The notes: generated by a model not told the origin, from the sequence alone. 15,580 bases of DNA from Dehalococcoidales bacterium (GCA_030606585.1 JAUWGD010000027.1:1-15580), one strand, 5' to 3'; positions 6,722-13,709 are shown, numbered from the stretch's first letter. A program made the numbers and translations.

Positions 6722-7366
6722 TTATAATTTTCTCAGGATAGGCCGGCACCAGCCAGCATCACCCCCCTCAATTTTAATCGGTAGACAGATAATTTCATAG
6801 TCGCCCGGCTCCACAGCAGACAGGTCTAACCCTTCAATAGCCCAGATACCGTTGCCGACCAGCACCTCGTGTACCTCGATCACGTTTTCCCGGCTCTTGA
6901 AACTGCCGATAGCGTAGTAATCTATGCCGACCACGGATATTTTCTTCTCGAAGAGGTAGTGCGCCGCCTCGTTGGATATGTAAACGAAATCCTCAACGAA
7001 TTTATTCAGCTTGTAGAACGAAGAATTTTTGGTTTTAAAAAGAATACGCTCACCCGGCTGGATGTTATAAGCCTCCAGTTCTTCCGGCTTTATCGACTCT
7101 GTGTCTTTGATTCCGATGACGCGCACCGGCCCCATGATAGTATCGAGGGGCATCTCATCGATACTCGTTCCACCGGGATTAAAGTGGCGCGGTGCGTCGA
7201 TGTGAGTGCCGTGGTGGGAGTTTATGGTCATTTGAGAAGTAGTAATCTGCCTATCACCATCCTGATGATGCATGAAGTCGACTTCCGGTGGAACGGGGTC
7301 GGTAGGCCAGTGCACCATATCCTTGCGCAGCGGTATCGAGATATCTATCCATTCCGATTTTGCCAT
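6722..7366 (-). CDS. Cyclase-family metal-dependent hydrolase, copy 1 (kynurenine formamidase-like fold)
   Basis: The 214-residue protein belongs to the 'putative cyclase' family (PF04199), metal-dependent hydrolases that include bacterial kynurenine formamidase and isatin hydrolase. The signature SHHGTHIDAPRHF gives probable metal ligands His51, His55 and Asp57, plus His61. His166 (VHEVL) and Glu178 (AIEGL) sit where the family has its second His/Glu pair, so the active site looks intact. I set the start at ATG 7366: AGGAGG (7380-7375) is 8 nt upstream, and MAKSEWID aligns with MANSEWID of copy 2. A GTG at 7375 overlaps that site and is rejected. It is the last gene of the six-gene operon, 50 bp after copy 2, and close to half identical to it by eye. 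No tryptophan-degradation genes are near, so kynurenine is not a supported substrate. Confidence 0.88.
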   Translation of the reverse strand: MAKSEWIDISIPLRKDMVHWPTDPVPPEVDFMHHQDGDRQITTSQMTINSHHGTHIDAPRHFNPGGTSIDEMPLDTIMGPVRVIGIKDTESIKPEELEAYNIQPGERILFKTKNSSFYKLNKFVEDFVYISNEAAHYLFEKKISVVGIDYYAIGSFKSRENVIEVHEVLVGNGIWAIEGLDLSAVEPGDYEIICLPIKIEGGDAGWCRPILRKL

Positions 7367-7374
7367 TCCTGGCA

Positions 7375-7380
7375 CCTCCT
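7375..7380 (-). promoter_or_regulatory. Ribosome-binding site deciding the copy-1 start
   Basis: AGGAGG on the minus strand, 8 nt before ATG 7366. An in-frame GTG at 7375 overlaps it and so could not be served by it. Confidence 0.8.
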
Positions 7381-7416
7381 AAAAATCAGTTGCTGTTGCT
7401 CATTAAATAACCGGCC

Positions 7417-8070
7417 TTATAGCGGTCTCAGGATAGCGCGGCACGGGCCGGCATCACCGCGTTCCATGCGGAGCGGCAGGCAGAGAAGCTCGTATTCACC
7501 GGGTTTGACGCCGGAGAGGTTAATCATTTCCAGAATGTAAACGCCAGCTTTAAGCAGTGTCTCGTGTGTTTCGGCAATATTCTCATGGTCGTGATAGTTG
7601 CCTATTGTTATATAGTCGATACCGACAAGCCGCACTTTCTTATCGGCCAGATAATGCGCCGTTTCCGTCGCAAGATAGACGTAGTCCTCAACGAATTTAT
7701 CCGTCCGGTAGGCTTTCTCCGAGTTTTGCGTTTTGAAAAGGATACGCTCGCCGGACCCGATATCGTACGGCTCGATTTCCTTGACTTTTATCGACTCGGG
7801 GTCTTTAATCTCGATAACGCGTGCCGGGCCGACCGTGGTATCCAGGGGCATCTCGTCGATGGAACTGCCGCCGTAGATAAAGTGGAGCGGGGCATCAACG
7901 TGCGTGCCGTTGTGCGAGTTGATGTTAATCTGGGACATGGTAACGGGGTCGCCCTTATCTACATCGTAAATTCGCTCTATCTTCGGTGGCTGGGGGTCGT
8001 CGGGAAAATACTGCATGGGTTTATTAACCGGCATCGGTGTGGTAATATCAATCCATTCTGAATTAGCCAT
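7417..8070 (-). CDS. Cyclase-family metal-dependent hydrolase, copy 2
   Basis: 217 residues of the same PF04199 family and a clear paralogue of the next gene downstream, with which it shares long blocks (SIDEMPLDT, GERILFKT, KFVED, VGIDY). The signature SHNGTHVDAPLHF carries His53, His57, Asp59 and His63; His169 (ETHETLL) and Glu181 (ILEMINL) complete the expected site. The family hydrolyses amide or lactone-type bonds with Zn2+ or Mn2+. The start at ATG 8070 has AGGAGG a few bases upstream and overlaps the end of the fumarase beta gene by 8 bp, so the two are translationally coupled. Copies differ most in the loop after the N-terminal strand (residues 13-45) and at 155-165, which may set substrate choice. 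They could form a heteromer or act on different substrates; nothing in the sequence decides this. Confidence 0.9.
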   Translation of the reverse strand: MANSEWIDITTPMPVNKPMQYFPDDPQPPKIERIYDVDKGDPVTMSQININSHNGTHVDAPLHFIYGGSSIDEMPLDTTVGPARVIEIKDPESIKVKEIEPYDIGSGERILFKTQNSEKAYRTDKFVEDYVYLATETAHYLADKKVRLVGIDYITIGNYHDHENIAETHETLLKAGVYILEMINLSGVKPGEYELLCLPLRMERGDAGPCRAILRPL

Positions 8071-8623
8071 TGTCTTTCCTCCTGTATTTCGCTTTCCCTT
8101 CTACGTACAGGTCGCCGCCGTGGATATCATTGATGACGGTGGCCGGGAAGTGTTTCACCTCAAGTCGTAGAATCGCCTCCGGCCCGAGGTCTTGATAAGC
8201 GATTACCTCTGATTTAATAATGGTTTTGGAAATCAGAGCGCCGGCGCCGCCGATAGCCGCCAGGTAAACGGCCTGGTGTTTTTTCATAGCCCCTTTGACT
8301 TCCGCCGAACGTACCCCTTTGCCGATCATTCCTTTCAGCCCCGCGACGAGGAGCCTGGGGGTGTACATATCCATCCGGGCGCTGGTGGTCGGTCCCGCCG
8401 AGCCGATGGGACGACCCGGTGGCGCGGGAGAGGGGCCCATGTAATACAGTGTCTGTCCCTTGATATCGAAGGGCAGGGACTCTCCCCGCTCCAGGGCTTC
8501 TACCATTCTCTTGTGGGCGGCATCACGCGCGACGTATAAGATGCCGGAAAGCAGCACGTTATCTCCGGCCCTGAGTTCCGCCAGCGTTTCTTCAGTTAGC
8601 GGTAGTTTTACCTTTTTTACCAT
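8063..8623 (-). CDS. fumB-like: Class I fumarate hydratase (or tartrate dehydratase) beta subunit
   Basis: The 186-residue beta subunit of the two-component, [4Fe-4S], oxygen-sensitive hydro-lyase interconverts fumarate and (S)-malate with the alpha subunit encoded just upstream. Family motifs: LLSGILYVARDAAH (24-37), YYMGPSPAPPG (60-70), GPTTSARMDMYTP (77-89), GMIGKG (98-103), VYLAAIGGAGAL (119-130) and the DLGPEAI loop (145-151). L(+)-tartrate dehydratase beta (TtdB) has the same fold and motifs, so tartrate or another dicarboxylate remains possible. It starts at ATG 8623, 10 bp after the alpha stop, with AGGGAA upstream. The stop codon overlaps the start region of the first cyclase-family gene. 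Cytoplasmic. Isocitrate dehydrogenase in the same window makes a TCA-cycle role the simplest reading. Confidence 0.9.
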   Translation of the reverse strand: MVKKVKLPLTEETLAELRAGDNVLLSGILYVARDAAHKRMVEALERGESLPFDIKGQTLYYMGPSPAPPGRPIGSAGPTTSARMDMYTPRLLVAGLKGMIGKGVRSAEVKGAMKKHQAVYLAAIGGAGALISKTIIKSEVIAYQDLGPEAILRLEVKHFPATVINDIHGGDLYVEGKAKYRRKDNG

Positions 8624-8633
8624 GAAATGTTCC

Positions 8634-9479
8634 CTAAAGTATAGTCTCCCTGTGCCTGGCGCTGTGGCACTGTAGATTAACCGCCACGGGCAGGGAGGTG
8701 ATATGGGTGGGGAAACTCTCCGCGTGCACGGCCAGGGCGGTAATTCTGCCCCCGTAGCCCATCGGGCCGATACCCAGGTTGTTGACCTTTCCCAAAATCT
8801 CCCTTTCGATGTCGGCTATTTCAGCGTCGGGGCTGGGTTCTCCGACCCTGCGCAGGAGGGCGTGTTTGGCCATTGAGACCGCTTTTTCCGCCGTGCCGCC
8901 GATACCCACCCCGATGATTACCGGCGGGCAGGGCTTGCTCCAGGCCTCATCCACGGCATTGACGACGAACTCCACCAACCCCTGCCTCCCGTCCGAGGGC
9001 AGCAGCATCCCCAGCTTCGCCATGTTCTCGGCGCCCCCGCCCTTGGGCAAGACGGTAATTTTTAATTTATCACCGGGAACGATATCGGTATGGATAACCG
9101 CCGGGGTATTATCGCCGGTGTTGGCGCGTTCGGAGAAAGGTTGGGAGACGATGGATCTACGTAGATATCCCTCGGCATAGGCGCGGCGTACGCCCTCGTT
9201 GACAGCTTTATAGAGGTCGCCGCCGGTGATGTGCACATCCTGCCCCGGTTCCAGAAAGACGACGGCGGTTCCGCAGTCCTGGCACAAAGGGATTCCTTCA
9301 TTTGAGGCGATATCGGCATTCTTTAGAATCGTATCGATTACTTCCCGGCCGGATGGTGATTCTTCTTCCCGGCGTGCCCTTTTGAGGGCGGTCAATACGT
9401 CCTTGCCGAGTTCGTAATTGGCCTGCTTGAAGAGACTCGAAACGGCTCTGGTAATATCGCCGGCTTTAATTTCTCGCAT
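8634..9479 (-). CDS. fumA-like: Class I fumarate hydratase (or tartrate dehydratase) alpha subunit
   Basis: The 281-residue alpha subunit binds the [4Fe-4S] cluster. Probable ligands are Cys66 (PLCQDCG), Cys184 (KPCPP) and Cys271 (LQCHSARH). Other family motifs: ANTGDNTPAV (119-128), PKGGGAENMA (145-154), GVGIGGTAEKA (190-200), GIGPMGYGG (236-244). Odd: the usual CQDTG reads CQDCG (Cys69), adding a cysteine next to the cluster ligand. I chose ATG 9479 because the upstream GTG (9491) abuts its purine run, whereas 9479 has GGAAGG about 11 nt before it; the gene then overlaps the end of the LUD gene by 14 bp. It forms an operon with the beta subunit 10 bp downstream. TtdA is the main alternative. 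Function as a hydro-lyase is nearly certain; the substrate is likely fumarate. Confidence 0.9.
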   Translation of the reverse strand: MREIKAGDITRAVSSLFKQANYELGKDVLTALKRARREEESPSGREVIDTILKNADIASNEGIPLCQDCGTAVVFLEPGQDVHITGGDLYKAVNEGVRRAYAEGYLRRSIVSQPFSERANTGDNTPAVIHTDIVPGDKLKITVLPKGGGAENMAKLGMLLPSDGRQGLVEFVVNAVDEAWSKPCPPVIIGVGIGGTAEKAVSMAKHALLRRVGEPSPDAEIADIEREILGKVNNLGIGPMGYGGRITALAVHAESFPTHITSLPVAVNLQCHSARHRETIL

Positions 9480-10689
9480 CAGCCGAATCACCTTCCGCCA
9501 GCAGCTTCCTTAGCTCGATAATCATTTCCGGAACGTCGATTTTAACGGGGCATCGCTGTCGGCACCGACCGCAGGTCAGGCAGGTATAGGCTATGGAGGC
9601 CGCTTTCTCCATATCCTCGTTGACGATGGCTGCCCAGACGGCACCGATTCCGGCGAAATACTTATCACCGAAGTGTCCGGCAGTCACGGCGAAGACGGGG
9701 CATTCGTAGAGGCAGCCGCCGCAGCGCAGGCAGTAAAGCGCCTGGGCCAGCTTGGGGTATTTAGCCAGCCGCGTCCTGCCCCCGTCCAGAAAGATAACGT
9801 GAAACTCCTTGGGGCCGTGAGCGCCGTAGGTGGTCACCTTTTCAATATCGCCGGTCTTGCTCGGACCGGATACCAGGCTGACATAGGAAGGAATAGTATA
9901 GTTGGCATATCGCCAGGTCACTTCGGACACTTTATACGCGTCGCTGAGTGAGGGCACCAGTTTTTCCAGCCCCACCAGGGTGATGTGTACCGGCGGCGCG
10001 CCGGTGGCCAGGCGGATATTGCCCTCGTTTTCGATAATGAACAGCGTGCCGGTTTCGGCGGCAACAACATTAGCCCCGCTGATGCCGACATCGGCGCGGA
10101 AGAATTTATCCCGCAGGTATTCCCTGGCTGCCGCCACCATATCGGCGATATCCGAGTCCGGCGCTATTTCCTGTCCCATAATCTTGGAGAAAAGACGGGC
10201 GACATCCTCCCTCGGAACGTGAATCGAAGGCGAGAGGATATGCATTGGACGCGACCCCATTTTCTGAATGATAAACTCACCCAGGTCGGTCTCGTAGACC
10301 TCGTTGCCCTTCTCCTCGAGGTATTCGCGCAGGCCGATTTCCTCGCCGGTCATCGTCTTCCCCTTGACCACCAGCTTTTTACTCCCGGTCAGGTCGGCAA
10401 TTATTTCCAGAGCCTCGTCCGCCGTCTTGGCGATATAGCCCCTGCCTTTATTCTCCTCGATGGCGGCAATAGCCTGACGGGCCAGTTCCTCCATCCGGGG
10501 AATGGACTTTTCTTTTATTTTGAGCACCTCTTCGGCCATTTCCACCGTATGAGGGAATTTCTCCAGGGCGTTTTTTACATTGGAGCGGAAGCTCTTGATA
10601 GCCCGTGACAGCGCCAGGCGGAGCCGGTCGTCATGGGCCGCTTCCATTATTTCCTTTTTGTAGTTCTTGAAATCAGATGTTTTTTTCAT
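9466..10689 (-). CDS. LUD-domain iron-sulfur protein, LutB/LldF-like
   Basis: 407 residues. Residues 1-60 are helical and charged, and about 60-305 are a LUD domain with the hallmark run GISGANVVAAETGTLFIIEN (202-221) and RLATGAPPVHI (226-236). The C-terminus has two [4Fe-4S] ferredoxin motifs: CLRCGGCLYECPVF (Cys320, 323, 326, 330) and CLTCGRCRQRCPVKID (Cys370, 373, 376, 380). This is the LutB/LldF architecture of L-lactate oxidation systems, in which LutA (CCG protein) and LutC are partners. Here the CCG partner is directly upstream (4-bp ATGA overlap), but no LutC-like small LUD protein is present. The protein is shorter than B. subtilis LutB (about 475 residues) and ends soon after the second cluster. 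It probably passes electrons from a hydroxy acid, or serves as an electron carrier to another acceptor. Substrate not readable from sequence. Confidence 0.88.
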   Translation of the reverse strand: MKKTSDFKNYKKEIMEAAHDDRLRLALSRAIKSFRSNVKNALEKFPHTVEMAEEVLKIKEKSIPRMEELARQAIAAIEENKGRGYIAKTADEALEIIADLTGSKKLVVKGKTMTGEEIGLREYLEEKGNEVYETDLGEFIIQKMGSRPMHILSPSIHVPREDVARLFSKIMGQEIAPDSDIADMVAAAREYLRDKFFRADVGISGANVVAAETGTLFIIENEGNIRLATGAPPVHITLVGLEKLVPSLSDAYKVSEVTWRYANYTIPSYVSLVSGPSKTGDIEKVTTYGAHGPKEFHVIFLDGGRTRLAKYPKLAQALYCLRCGGCLYECPVFAVTAGHFGDKYFAGIGAVWAAIVNEDMEKAASIAYTCLTCGRCRQRCPVKIDVPEMIIELRKLLAEGDSADARN

Positions 10690-11699
10690 GTTTCCATGGC
10701 CATGGCGACGACCTGAGACAGGTCAAGGACTTCGACGCCGTCTATTTTCAGTTCACGCAGCCCGTCCTTGAGCTGCATGATACAGCCGGGACAGTGTGTC
10801 ACGATAATCTCGGCCCCGGTCTCCAGCAGTTCGCTGGCTCTGTTTACCGCCAGTACCTGGCTCAACTCGGGGAAAACAGTCTCGAACCCTCCCCCGCCGC
10901 CGCAGCAGGTCGCCCACTCTCCCCATGTCCAGTCCGGCTCCACCAGCTCGATACCCTCGATTGCCCTCAGTATCCGGCGCGGCTCCTCGATTAAATTCAG
11001 ATAACGCACCAGTTGGCAGGGGTCGTGGTAGGTCACTTTAACCTTTTTGGGAAAACGCAGCTTATACGACGGTATTTTCTCGGCGACGACCTCAAGGAAA
11101 TGCCTGACCTCCAGGTCATAGCCGTCCACGTAGAGGGGAAAAAGCCTTGATAAAGCGTGAGTACAGTAGGGGACTATTCCGATGACCTGCTTTACTCCGA
11201 AAGACTTTAGCTTATCGTAAGCCTGGCGGGCATTATCGGCGAATTTTGTTTGCAGTCCGGCATGGTTCAGGGGCGCCCCGCAGCAGGGCTCTTCCTCGGC
11301 GAGGTAACCCGGCTGAATACCCAGGTTGCGCAGTACTTTAACGGCTGCCTCCAGAGGCTTGGCTTCTTCCTTGCCCGGAAGCATGCTCAGCGAAAGAACG
11401 TTGCTGTATATTCCGGGCAGGTTAAGTCCCAGCTTCTTCTGAAAGCGGGCAAAGCGCATCGGCAGCTCGGAGCCGATAACACTCTTGTCTACCCCCCGCG
11501 CCAGGGACATCAGTCTTTCCAGTTGAGCGGAGAACTGGTAGCCGCAGCCGGCGAAAAAAGTGGTCTCGGCTTGCCGGGGAAGGTCGAGTTTTTGTGCCCA
11601 TCGGGCACTCTGCTCTTTGGTGACACCCAGGATGTTTTGCCGTGATATGATATTGTCGGCAAGGTAGGTCAATCCCGGGGGCACTAATTCACTATCCAT
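10686..11699 (-). CDS. CCG-domain (Fe-S)-binding protein, LutA/HdrB/GlcF-C-terminus-like
   Basis: 337 residues from ATG 11699. Two cysteine-rich CCG domains are present: FFAGCGYQF (Cys52) with EEPCCGAPLNHAG (Cys139-140) and PYCTH (Cys179); then YHDPCQLVRYL (Cys228) with WATCCGGGGGFE (Cys265-266) and HCPGC (303, 306). Such domains bind Fe-S clusters and move electrons in heterodisulfide reductase and in lactate and glycolate oxidases. The N-terminus (VPPGLTYLADNI..RQNILG) matches the linker that usually follows ferredoxin motifs in GlcF/HdrD proteins, but here no ferredoxin part precedes it; the downstream LUD protein supplies those clusters. An in-frame TTG at 11729 would add 10 residues, but it coincides with the predicted transcription start. 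ATG 11699 has no clear ribosome-binding site. First gene of the six-gene operon; its stop overlaps the LUD start by 4 bp. Confidence 0.83.
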   Translation of the reverse strand: MDSELVPPGLTYLADNIISRQNILGVTKEQSARWAQKLDLPRQAETTFFAGCGYQFSAQLERLMSLARGVDKSVIGSELPMRFARFQKKLGLNLPGIYSNVLSLSMLPGKEEAKPLEAAVKVLRNLGIQPGYLAEEEPCCGAPLNHAGLQTKFADNARQAYDKLKSFGVKQVIGIVPYCTHALSRLFPLYVDGYDLEVRHFLEVVAEKIPSYKLRFPKKVKVTYHDPCQLVRYLNLIEEPRRILRAIEGIELVEPDWTWGEWATCCGGGGGFETVFPELSQVLAVNRASELLETGAEIIVTHCPGCIMQLKDGLRELKIDGVEVLDLSQVVAMAMET

Positions 11700-11735
11700 A
11701 GCAGCTAAACATATAGGTGGAGATACCAACCATTA

Positions 11736-11764
11736 ATCATACATCCTCGGGGTTGGTCTGGCAA
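11736..11764 (-). promoter_or_regulatory. Promoter of the CCG-LUD-fumarase-cyclase operon
   Basis: On the minus strand TTGCCA (11764-11759, five of six matches) and TATGAT (11741-11736, five of six matches) are exactly 17 bp apart. Transcription would start near 11729. This makes the in-frame TTG at 11729 an unlikely start unless leaderless, and favours ATG 11699 with a leader of about 30 nt. No operator-like repeat is obvious beside it. Confidence 0.55.
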
Positions 11765-11793
11765 GTTGATGGTAGGTTATTCCCTCGTCCTGC

Positions 11794-11823
11794 TTGACAC
11801 TGTGAACTCGGAATTGCTAAACT
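11794..11823 (+). promoter_or_regulatory. Candidate promoter of the nadK-GNAT-Nudix operon
   Basis: A perfect TTGACA (11794-11799) lies 18 bp from TAAACT (11818-11823, four of six matches). It would give a leader of about 45 nt before the GTG at 11875, and that leader contains the hairpin at 11829-11861. Confidence 0.4.
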
Positions 11824-11828
11824 TTTCT

Positions 11829-11861
11829 TGTTTCCCTGGTAATAGGAACAGATGGGAAACA
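11829..11861 (+). promoter_or_regulatory. Inverted repeat in the nadK leader
   Basis: TGTTTCCC (11829-11836) and GGGAAACA (11854-11861) are perfect 8-bp complements around a 17-nt loop, and end 1 nt before the AAGG ribosome-binding run (11863-11866). It could modulate translation or be an operator just downstream of the promoter. No function is shown. Confidence 0.4.
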
Positions 11862-11874
11862 CAAGGTAACGATT

Positions 11875-12726
11875 GTGAAAAAAATCGGTATTCTATATCA
11901 TCCCAAGGTTGAAGCCACTAGGACGGAGGCCGGGAAACTGGAAGGTTTCCTGAAATCAAAGGGTATTTCCGTCTGGGTATGTTCCGCCTGGGACAAAGAA
12001 AAAGCCTGCGGCCGTCTCGAAGGTACCGACCTGGTTCTCACGGTGGGTGGTGACGGCACTATACTGCGGGCGGTACAGGTTGTAATTCCGGGGGAGACCC
12101 CTATTACGGGTATAAACCTGGGTAAACTCGGCTTTATGACCGAGCTTGATGCAGATGAAGCCCGAGAGAAACTGCCGTCATTAATCAATACGGAAGGCTG
12201 GATTGACGAAAGGGCTATGCTTCAGGTGGAGGTTACGGACTCCGGCGGGGAGTCCCGGATATATCATGCCCTGAATGATATCGTGGTGGCGCGGGGAGAA
12301 ATCGCCCGGTTGATAAGGGCCAATGCCAGCATCAACGGTCAGCACTTGACCACATATAAAACCGATGGCGTCATTGCAGCGACGGCTACCGGCAGCACCG
12401 GCTACGCGCTGGCGGCTCGCGGCCCCATTATCTATCCGCAGTCGCGGGACTTCCTGCTGGTGCCGATAGCCCCTCACCTCAGCTCAGCTTATCCCCTGGT
12501 GTTGCCGGAAACGGCGGAGCTTACATTGCACCTCAATACTTATCATGCGGCTACGCTGAGCGTGGACGGGCATATCAATCTGTCGTTATCAAACGAAGAA
12601 GCGATTGTTATCAAGAGGAGTCCCCACGTGGTAAAATTTTTAAGAATTCGTCCCAGGGAGTCTTTTTACAGTTCCCTTGAGGATAAATTGAAAGGAAAAC
12701 AAGGTGAGTCAGGTAGAAAAAGCTAA
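11875..12726 (+). CDS. nadK: NAD kinase
   Basis: A 283-residue ATP/polyphosphate-dependent kinase that phosphorylates NAD+ to NADP+, cytoplasmic. Diagnostic motifs: TVGGDGTILRA (56-66, phosphate binding), INLGKLGFM (80-88), ALNDIVVARGE (132-142), YKTDGVIAATATGSTGYALA (161-180) and SVDGH (229-233). The last conserved loop reads TGSTGYALAARG where the family commonly has TGSTAYSLSAGG, a mild variation. Start is GTG 11875 (MKKIGILYHP follows), with AAGG 8 nt upstream and no better ATG. First gene of a three-gene plus-strand operon; it overlaps the GNAT gene by 23 bp. It is divergent from the CCG operon across a 145- to 175-bp gap that holds promoters for both. Confidence 0.96.
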   Translation: MKKIGILYHPKVEATRTEAGKLEGFLKSKGISVWVCSAWDKEKACGRLEGTDLVLTVGGDGTILRAVQVVIPGETPITGINLGKLGFMTELDADEAREKLPSLINTEGWIDERAMLQVEVTDSGGESRIYHALNDIVVARGEIARLIRANASINGQHLTTYKTDGVIAATATGSTGYALAARGPIIYPQSRDFLLVPIAPHLSSAYPLVLPETAELTLHLNTYHAATLSVDGHINLSLSNEEAIVIKRSPHVVKFLRIRPRESFYSSLEDKLKGKQGESGRKS

Positions 12727-13171
12727 AATCCCGGATATACCACAGATACATAAGCTTATTAACGATTATGCTGCCAGGGGCGAGATGTTGGCGCGGCCGC
12801 TAAGCGAGCTATACGAGGACATCCGCGACTATTTTGTCATCAAAGAGGGTGAGACCGTAGTTGCCTGTGGGGTGCTGCACGTCAGCTGGTCTGACCTGGC
12901 TGAAGTAAGGTCGATAGCCGTAGCCGAGGAAAGTAAGCATAAGGGTCTGGGCAGCAAGCTGGTGGCCGCATGTCTCGCGGAGTCGAAGGAGCTCGGCATA
13001 GATACTGTATTCTGCTTTACCTACCAGCCGGACTTTTTCAAGCAGCACAAGTTCGTCGATATCGATAAAATGGAACTGCCGCGCAAGGTCTGGACAGACT
13101 GCTTTCGCTGCCCCAAGTTCCCCAACTGCGATGAGACCGCGCTTATCTATCACGCCGGGGAGACGACCTAG
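12704..13171 (+). CDS. GNAT acetyltransferase, short N-acetylglutamate synthase (ArgA)-like
   Basis: The 155 residues form a single GNAT domain. The acetyl-CoA loop is KHKGLGSKL (78-86), after beta-4 VRSIAVAEE (68-76). The lineage-specific blocks MLARPLSELYEDIRDYFV (28-45), SWSDLAEVRS (61-70), FTYQPDFF (105-112) and the cysteine-containing tail LPRKVWTDCFRCPKFPNCDE (125-144) match the short stand-alone N-acetylglutamate synthases of anaerobic bacteria, which make N-acetyl-L-glutamate for arginine synthesis. Cys133, 136 and 142 could form a metal site. Start is GTG 12704, with AAAGGA about 7 nt upstream, inside the end of nadK. No other arginine gene is nearby, so the role rests on family resemblance; another amine substrate is possible. 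Confidence 0.8.
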   Translation: MSQVEKAKIPDIPQIHKLINDYAARGEMLARPLSELYEDIRDYFVIKEGETVVACGVLHVSWSDLAEVRSIAVAEESKHKGLGSKLVAACLAESKELGIDTVFCFTYQPDFFKQHKFVDIDKMELPRKVWTDCFRCPKFPNCDETALIYHAGETT

Positions 13172-13172
13172 A

Positions 13173-13706
13173 TTGGCCGAGGAAATACTTTCCACTCGGG
13201 TTGTCTACGAAGGCCGTATCCTTAAACTGCGTGTCGATACCGTCAGAACCGCCGACGGACGTGAGAGCACGCGGGAAATCGTTGAACATGATGCGTGTAT
13301 CGCCGTTATTGCCGTGGACGCCGATGATAATATACTGCTGGTCAGGCAGTACCGCCGTGCCCTGGACAGGGAGCTTTTAGAGATACCGGCGGGCGGTATA
13401 GATGAAGGCGAAGACCCGGGAGCGGCCGTGGTACGCGAAATGCGGGAAGAGACCGGCCTGCGCCCGCAGAAGGTGGAGCGACTCGGCGGTTTCTATTCGA
13501 CGCCCGGCTTCTGTGACGAGTATCTACACCTTTATCTGGTTGAGGACATGACACCGGACCCCCTCTCCGCCGAAGATACCCCCGGTATTGAAGTGGTACG
13601 CGTGCCTGTTACGCAGGTTCTCGAAATCGTTAATTCGGGAAAAATCGAAGACGCCAAGACCATCGCCGGGCTGCTCTTCTATCTGGAGTACCGTAAGAGC
13701 CGCTAG
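13173..13706 (+). CDS. Nudix hydrolase, ADP-ribose pyrophosphatase-like
   Basis: A 177-residue hydrolase that splits ADP-ribose (or a related nucleoside diphosphate) to AMP and ribose 5-phosphate. The Nudix box is perfect at 74-96: Gly74, Glu80, REMREETGL (88-96). It is preceded by LLVRQYRRALDRELLEIPAG (55-74) and followed by GGFYSTPGFCDEYLHLYL (105-122), as in the NudF-like ADP-ribose group. I chose TTG 13173: it follows the GNAT stop by 1 nt, has GGGGAG about 10 nt upstream, and the protein then begins AEEILSTRVVYEGRILKL as in the family. The ATG at 13131 lies inside the GNAT gene, has no ribosome-binding site, and would add a basic 14-residue tail. It ends 3 bp from the convergent HIT gene. 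Next to nadK this points to NAD turnover. Confidence 0.9.
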   Translation: MAEEILSTRVVYEGRILKLRVDTVRTADGRESTREIVEHDACIAVIAVDADDNILLVRQYRRALDRELLEIPAGGIDEGEDPGAAVVREMREETGLRPQKVERLGGFYSTPGFCDEYLHLYLVEDMTPDPLSAEDTPGIEVVRVPVTQVLEIVNSGKIEDAKTIAGLLFYLEYRKSR

Positions 13707-13709
13707 CGT

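Noticed and set aside
6869..7540. 223-codon plus-strand frame across both cyclase-family genes
   Set aside because: Antisense to two conserved hydrolase genes with intact motifs; no ribosome-binding site or domain.
9985..10608. 207-codon plus-strand frame inside the LUD gene
   Set aside because: Antisense shadow; the minus-strand protein has the LUD signature and two ferredoxin motifs.
13131..13172. Nudix start at ATG 13131
   Set aside because: It lies inside the GNAT gene without a ribosome-binding site and adds a tail foreign to the family; TTG 13173 fits better.
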